From: Liolophura sinensis
Taxonomy: Eukaryota; Mollusca; Polyplacophora; Chitonida; Chitonidae
Direction of reading: 5' to 3'
Length of the DNA stretch: 64,000 nucleotides
Assembly: GCF_032854445.1 (NCBI RefSeq)
Contig: NC_088297.1
Location: 22,333,127 to 22,397,126 of the forward strand
The notes beneath the pieces are model-generated. The model searched no databases, was not told where the DNA came from, and saw only the letters and a program-made list of their open reading frames with translations. Position numbers and translations under genes: made by a program. Positions 59,381 to 64,000 of the stretch are shown here, piece after piece (position 1 is the first letter of the stretch; each line of letters starts with the position of its first letter).

Positions 59381-59600
59381 TGGAGATATCTTGAACGGTA
59401 TATGCACTGCAAAGCTTCATAAGTTACCCTTCAGAGTTTTTTACCCTGAAAAAAAGACACATGTCCAAGATGAGGGTACCCCAACTTGAATTCATCCAGC
59501 TCCAAAGTTTCTGCAGGTATCAAGCCTTAATTTTGCCTGTGAGGTTCAGAAGTGTCAGGAATTATGTGGTGAAAAAAATGTTAATGTGGAAAAAAGTTGG

Positions 59601-62600
59601 CTAGTGTGATAGGACACAGACCCCCATTACGACTTCCGTTTTTCGATTTTTCATCATTTTGAAGACAGCGGATATGAAACTCCACGCAGTCCTGACACTG
59701 GACCAGCCAGTCCTGTTCCTTTGCTTTAACATATATATGATAAATCTAATGCACCAAATTAGCAAAAAAAGCACAGACAATTTAGACAATTTAGCGATGC
59801 TGTTAAAAAAATTATATACAGAGTTGACCGTGTAGAACCCTTGCCGAATATGGGCAAAGTCCACACAGTCAACTATGATATGTTTGATGCCATATTGAGC
59901 ATCACATCCAACACACTCGGGAGCACTGCTCCCATCTAAGATGAAATTGTTTGTCAGATGAGAATGCCCAACACGACACCTCGTTAAAACTACTTGGTCT
60001 CTACGAGACATTTGACAAGTATAGGCATTGTAGCCCATGACAGGACGAATAGCATGCAGTTTATTATGGATCTGCAAGTCCCATTCACCCTGCCAAAGGC
60101 GACGAATATATTTAAGAATATTGCACTTCACGTCAGTATAAGGGATTTTGACCCGAGATACAGGTATATATAGGGTAGCTTTCGCTTCCCTGTCCACGAC
60201 TGTGTTTCCATGGATACCAGTGTCACTTGGTATCCAACAGAATATAATAACTTAACCTCTTTTAATTAGTTTTCGGTGTTTGGCTATTATCTCAAGTATC
60301 AATGGATTTTTAAATTTAATATTCTGAATCGCCAAAAGACAAGACAGCGAGACGCTGTATATCACTGCCCTCTGGGCATGCCCAGAGGAAACATATGATA
60401 AGGCCAGGAGTAAAGCCCTGGCCTCTGCAGAAAAGATAGAAGATGAAGGTGGCAGACGAAGAGAAGTGACCCGCTGCTCTAAGACAGCCGCAGCCGCAAC
60501 CCTGTCCCCATCCTTTGACCCGTCAGTCTATATCAATCTATAATCCATATAATCAGCCTTGATTTAAACAAAACTTTGCTGAATTATAAGAGGATTTGTA
60601 TTTGATTTAATATATTTACGTAGATCAAATATTAGTTTAGTTTGTGGAAGAAGCCATGGAGGTGAGTCCGGAAAAGACACCGGAGCTATATCCTCCAGCT
60701 TGATGTTGGCACCCACAATATGGTCCCGTTGCGAAGACCGAACAAAGGGATCTTGTTAGGACATTTAATATATTTGTCTACATATAATGGATTGAAAACA
60801 CAGTCGTAGGCAGGGTTTGTTGGATGAGCTTTAAGCTTACTAGCGTTTTGAAGGCTAAGTTTTATACTGGGGAGGTTCTAAAAGCACCAAGGCTGACCCT
60901 CAAACCCTGATGATGAACAGGATCCAACATTTTAATATACAACTTCCTCGCGGAACCGTAAATGATGGATCCATTGTCCAATTTAGACCTCACCATAGAA
61001 CGATATAAGTTAAGTAAAACTGATCGGTCAGCACCCCAATCGGTGCTAGACACGACCTTAATTATATCGACAGCCTTTGTACATTTAGCTTTAAGCATTT
61101 TAATATGAGGTATAAAAGATAGCTTACTATCAAATATTATACCCAAAAACTTTGTTCCTCCAACAATTTTAATCTGTTCACCACAAAAATTAAGCCCAGG
61201 GTCAAGATGAAGTTTTCGTTTCTTACAAAAATGCATACCGACGGTTTTAGACGTTGAAAAACTAAAACCGTTTTCAGTTGCCCCTTTCTCGATCTTATTA
61301 AGACAAAGCTGCCACTGACGTTCGATATTATTCATATTCTTAGCTCGGTAGCATATAAGGAAATTATCCACGTATAAAGAACCCTCTGTGCCAGATGTTA
61401 ATGTTTTTGCTAGGCTATTTATTTTTATGCTAAACAGAGTTGGTGATAGACTGCTGCCCTGGGGTACACCCATTTCCTGCTCATAAGAGTCAGAAAGAGT
61501 GGACCCAACCCGTACCTTAAACTGGCGATCAGATAAAAATTGTGATATAAATATAAGTAAGCGACCTTTAAGACCAATATCCGCGAGGTCTTTTAAAATA
61601 CCATATTTCCATGTGGTGTCGTAGGCCTTTTCATGGTCAAAATATATGGACACCACATGTTCGTTCTTGATGAAGCCATCGCGAATAAAAGTTTTAAATC
61701 GAACAATCTTGCCGAAAACCACATTGAATGTTAGAGAGTAACTTGTTGGTTTCAAGAAACCAAACAAGTCTATCATTAATCATCCGTTCCATAGTCTAAC
61801 AGACACAGCTTGTAAGAGCTATGGGATGGTAATTATTTGGATCAGTATAATCCTTACCCGGTTTAGGAACCGGGATAATACACGGCTCCCTCCATGATGG
61901 TGGAAAATTACCAGTTATCCAAATATTATTAAGCAAGTCCAAGAGAGTCTCCAGTGGATCAGGTGGTAAATGATTCAGAAACTTATAATATACGTTATGA
62001 GGACCACAAGCAGTATCGTGGGCCTTTTTTAATGCAGTCTTAAGTTCCTCGATATTAAAAGGATGATTATAATCTTCTAAATTCTTAGAAGAAAAGGGCA
62101 ATTTAATTTTCTCCTTTTGGTTTTTAATATGTTGGAATTCTTTAGTATAATTCTCAGAAGAAGATTTCTTTGAAATTGTCTCAGCTGGTTTATTAGCTAT
62201 ATCGGGTGGAGAAGTTAATATATTATCTCCATCTTTTAAATGCTGGACTTTTGCTCTATTAGTTTTGCCCTTAAGCTTCTGAACTATGTTCCAGACCTTA
62301 CGTATGGGTGTTTTTGACGTAATGCCTGAAACAAAGTTCCACCAACAAGATCGTCTCTTGGACTTGAGTAATCGGCGAGCTTTAGCTCTAAAAATACGAA
62401 ACCGGTTTAAGTTATTATCATTCGGACATATATTAAAATTTCGCTCGGCCTTTTTGCGGTCCTTAATGGCTTTGCAACAGTCCTGATCATACCGTGGTTT
62501 ACTTTTGGATTTTGGATTTGTCGAGGTTTTAGGGATAGTTCTATCGGCAGCTCGTAAAACAAGCTCGTTAAATTTTAATATAGGATCATCTGCTGCATTG

Positions 62601-63358
62601 AGAGTCTCTGGAGTGATATCACTCTCACAGAACTTCTCAAATGCGATCCAATCTGCTTTATCAAACTTCCACCTAGCTACACGTTCTAAAGAATTAGAAG
62701 TGATATGCTCTAGGATAATAGGAAAATGGTCACTACCACAAAGATCGTCATGCACCTTCCGAGAAAAACCAAGGAAAAGTGATGGATCCGTGATAGAGAG
62801 ATCGATAGCAGAATAAGTGCCGTTACCCGGATGTAAATAGGTATTAGAACCATCATTGAAATAACACAGTTCGATAGGAAGTCTTCCACTATCTTGCCCT
62901 TATTATTTATGTTATTACTGCAACCAGAGGGGGTTATGGGAATTAAAATCTCCCAGTATTATGAACGGTTTAGGTAACTGTTCTTTTAGATTGTGTAACT
63001 GAAAAGCTGACAAAGAGATGTTCGGAGGAATATACACCGAACATAATGTGACAGTTTCATATAATGAAACACGAAAGGCCACAGCCTGGAGCTCTGTATG
63101 GAGAGCAACAGGGCTGTGGATAATATTGTTATTTATGAAGATCGAGGAGCCTCCTGCAGCTCGCCCTTCTTCAATACAATATGTGCTATAAAGGGAATAA
63201 CTTTTAAGAGTTATTTTATCTTTGTCAGATGTCTTCAGGTGAGTTTCCTGAAGACACAGGGCAACTGGATTGAAAGATTGAACTAGCTGTGTTATTTCAA
63301 TAAAACTTGCCTTAAGACATCGACAATTCCATTGTATAATGTTATCTAAGGAAGACAT
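59601..63358 (-). pseudogene. LINE ORF2: endonuclease, reverse transcriptase, RNase H, CCHC
   Basis: Endonuclease: IIQWNCR, LQETHL, GDFNSHNPLW and GSDHFP are present, so the Asn, Glu, Asp/Asn and SDH residues remain. Reverse transcriptase: FDHEKAYDTTW (motif A), GVPQGSSLSPTLFS (motif B), and LYVDNFLICY, where the second Asp of the YxDD box is Asn (61.37 kb). RNase H: TDGSKDG and SAEARALLLALS are present, but the third acidic site reads YSVSLS where relatives have Asp. WIPSDTGIHGN follows. The end has ECVGCDAQYGIKHIIVDC (CCHC). Stops at 61798-61796, 60566-60564, 60530-60528 and 60254-60252, and frameshifts near 62.91, 62.86, 61.72, 60.84 and 60.70 kb make it inactive. Confidence 0.88.
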
Positions 63359-64000
63359 TCTGGAGGAAGGCGTATAGGAGATTTATGCTTGGACCGAGGT
63401 CGACCCTTCCTTGGAGATCGGCTGCAAGAATTCCCTGGTGCGGGTGATGTATTCATCACCTCCGCGTCTGATGTTGAAGGATCGACATCCTCCAACGATC
63501 CAAACTTTTTAAAAGTTTGTATAGGGTCCCTGGTGGCCTTAGAAGAACGTTCCACAGGACCACTAGGTTTATTATTATTATTATTATTATTCGTTCCTTT
63601 GCTTGGCTTTTTGTCTGGAAATTTATTAGGTTCAGCTGTTTTACGTTGTGGTTCTATATTTTTGGGACTTTCGGAATTTGTTGATATAGTTTGTGTAGAA
63701 CAAGAGCTGTATTTAGGCTGGGCTGCAGGTTTAACAGAAGTTTGGGCGGATATGGTTTTGGGCTGATCGTTTCCACCTTGTCAGGTTGGGAATGTACAGG
63801 TCAACACGAGCCCTGTACGGACCAATGTAAATGGATGACGGAAGTGGTGTGCTGTTGAATGGTAATAAGTAAGTGTTGAGTTGAATGGTGTTACCAGATT
63901 TTTTCGTAACGAAACGTTTAACTTTAGTAACACCCTCAGACTTTAATTCAGCACAAATTTGTTCTTCAGACAGGTCAATCAGATCCCGATCCCTGTCACG
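63346..64000 (-). pseudogene. LINE ORF1 (Gag-like), partial, zinc knuckles deleted
   Basis: From the window edge: LIDLSEEQICAELKSEGVTK, VKRFVTKKSG, LNTYLLPFNSTPLPSS and VDLYIPN, a typical ORF1 nucleic-acid-binding region. Related ORF1 proteins continue with Cys-rich zinc knuckles after this point. Here none remain, and the frame ends at a TAA near 63.75 kb. A second frame carries the Pro/Ser-rich tail (SVKPAAQPKYSSC, seven Asn from an AAT repeat, SRSPRKGRPRSKHKSPI) to TAG at 63346. A deletion with frameshift near 63.78 kb explains both. The stop overlaps the ORF2 ATG region by 13 bases. Confidence 0.72.

Larger units (their letters stand above)
59600..64000 (-). mobile_element. non-LTR retrotransposon (LINE) with APE endonuclease and RNase H, decayed; 5' end beyond the window
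   Basis: Order on the minus strand: ORF1 (past 64.0 to 63346), ORF2 with endonuclease (63358-62.7 kb), reverse transcriptase (62.7-60.86 kb), RNase H (60.6-60.2 kb) and a terminal CCHC motif (60.0-59.8 kb). This arrangement is that of the I/Jockey group of LINEs with RNase H. At 59.6-59.8 kb the 3' end merges with sequence also found at 31.3-31.5 kb, so the true end is uncertain. Confidence 0.88.

Overview
The window is animal nuclear DNA. It has AT-rich intergenic sequence, short exons with GT/AG splice sites, tRNA-derived SINEs, MITEs, minisatellites and decayed LINE, Ty3/gypsy and DNA-transposon genes, and no bacterial-style operons. An F-type-lectin/mucin/transmembrane gene family and the SINE types point to a marine lophotrochozoan, most likely a mollusc. 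That placement is inference from gene and repeat content. Most long open frames are chance or repeat-encoded. Real coding content was found by looking for exons whose splice phases agree.

Left part (1-16.3 kb, + strand). Bases 2-252 are the last coding stretch of a gene running in from the left. It ends in a short basic segment, a membrane helix and a stop. A paralogue of this ending lies at about 15.96-16.22 kb, behind a C-terminal F5/8-type (fucolectin-like) exon at 14.585-14.807 kb and a Ser/Thr-rich repeat exon at 15.057-15.955 kb. The second copy has several in-frame stops and a frameshift and is called a pseudogene. Between the two lie a 0.9-kb pyrimidine-rich minisatellite, several SINEs and the first array of an 80-bp satellite.

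Middle part (16.3-42 kb). SINEs, a 20-bp tandem repeat and a truncated Ty3/gypsy gag-pol relic on the minus strand (23.7-25.4 kb) come first. Then comes the first copy of a 4-5 kb duplicated block (27.6-31.8 kb) holding the second 80-bp array. The best intact gene follows on the minus strand: six exons from 39.95 to 33.08 kb whose phases agree. They give a 221-residue secreted, cysteine-rich protein with two modules resembling the PCSK9 C-terminal domain. Its introns hold SINEs, a 0.3-kb MITE and a 190-bp-arm inverted repeat. A TTAA-flanked piggyBac-like MITE lies just upstream of the ATG exon.

Right part (42-64 kb). A 15-unit, 128-bp array was made by amplification of part of a SINE. Then come a 0.83-kb MITE with long inverted repeats and the second copy of the duplicated block (50.5-56.0 kb), with the longest 80-bp array. 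These are followed by a decayed Mutator-like transposase (minus, 58.6-56.7 kb), an unassigned pair of + strand exons (58.8 and 59.35 kb), and a non-LTR retrotransposon on the minus strand from about 59.7 kb to past the right edge. That element keeps ORF1, endonuclease, reverse transcriptase, RNase H and a terminal CCHC motif, but has stops, frameshifts and lost catalytic residues.
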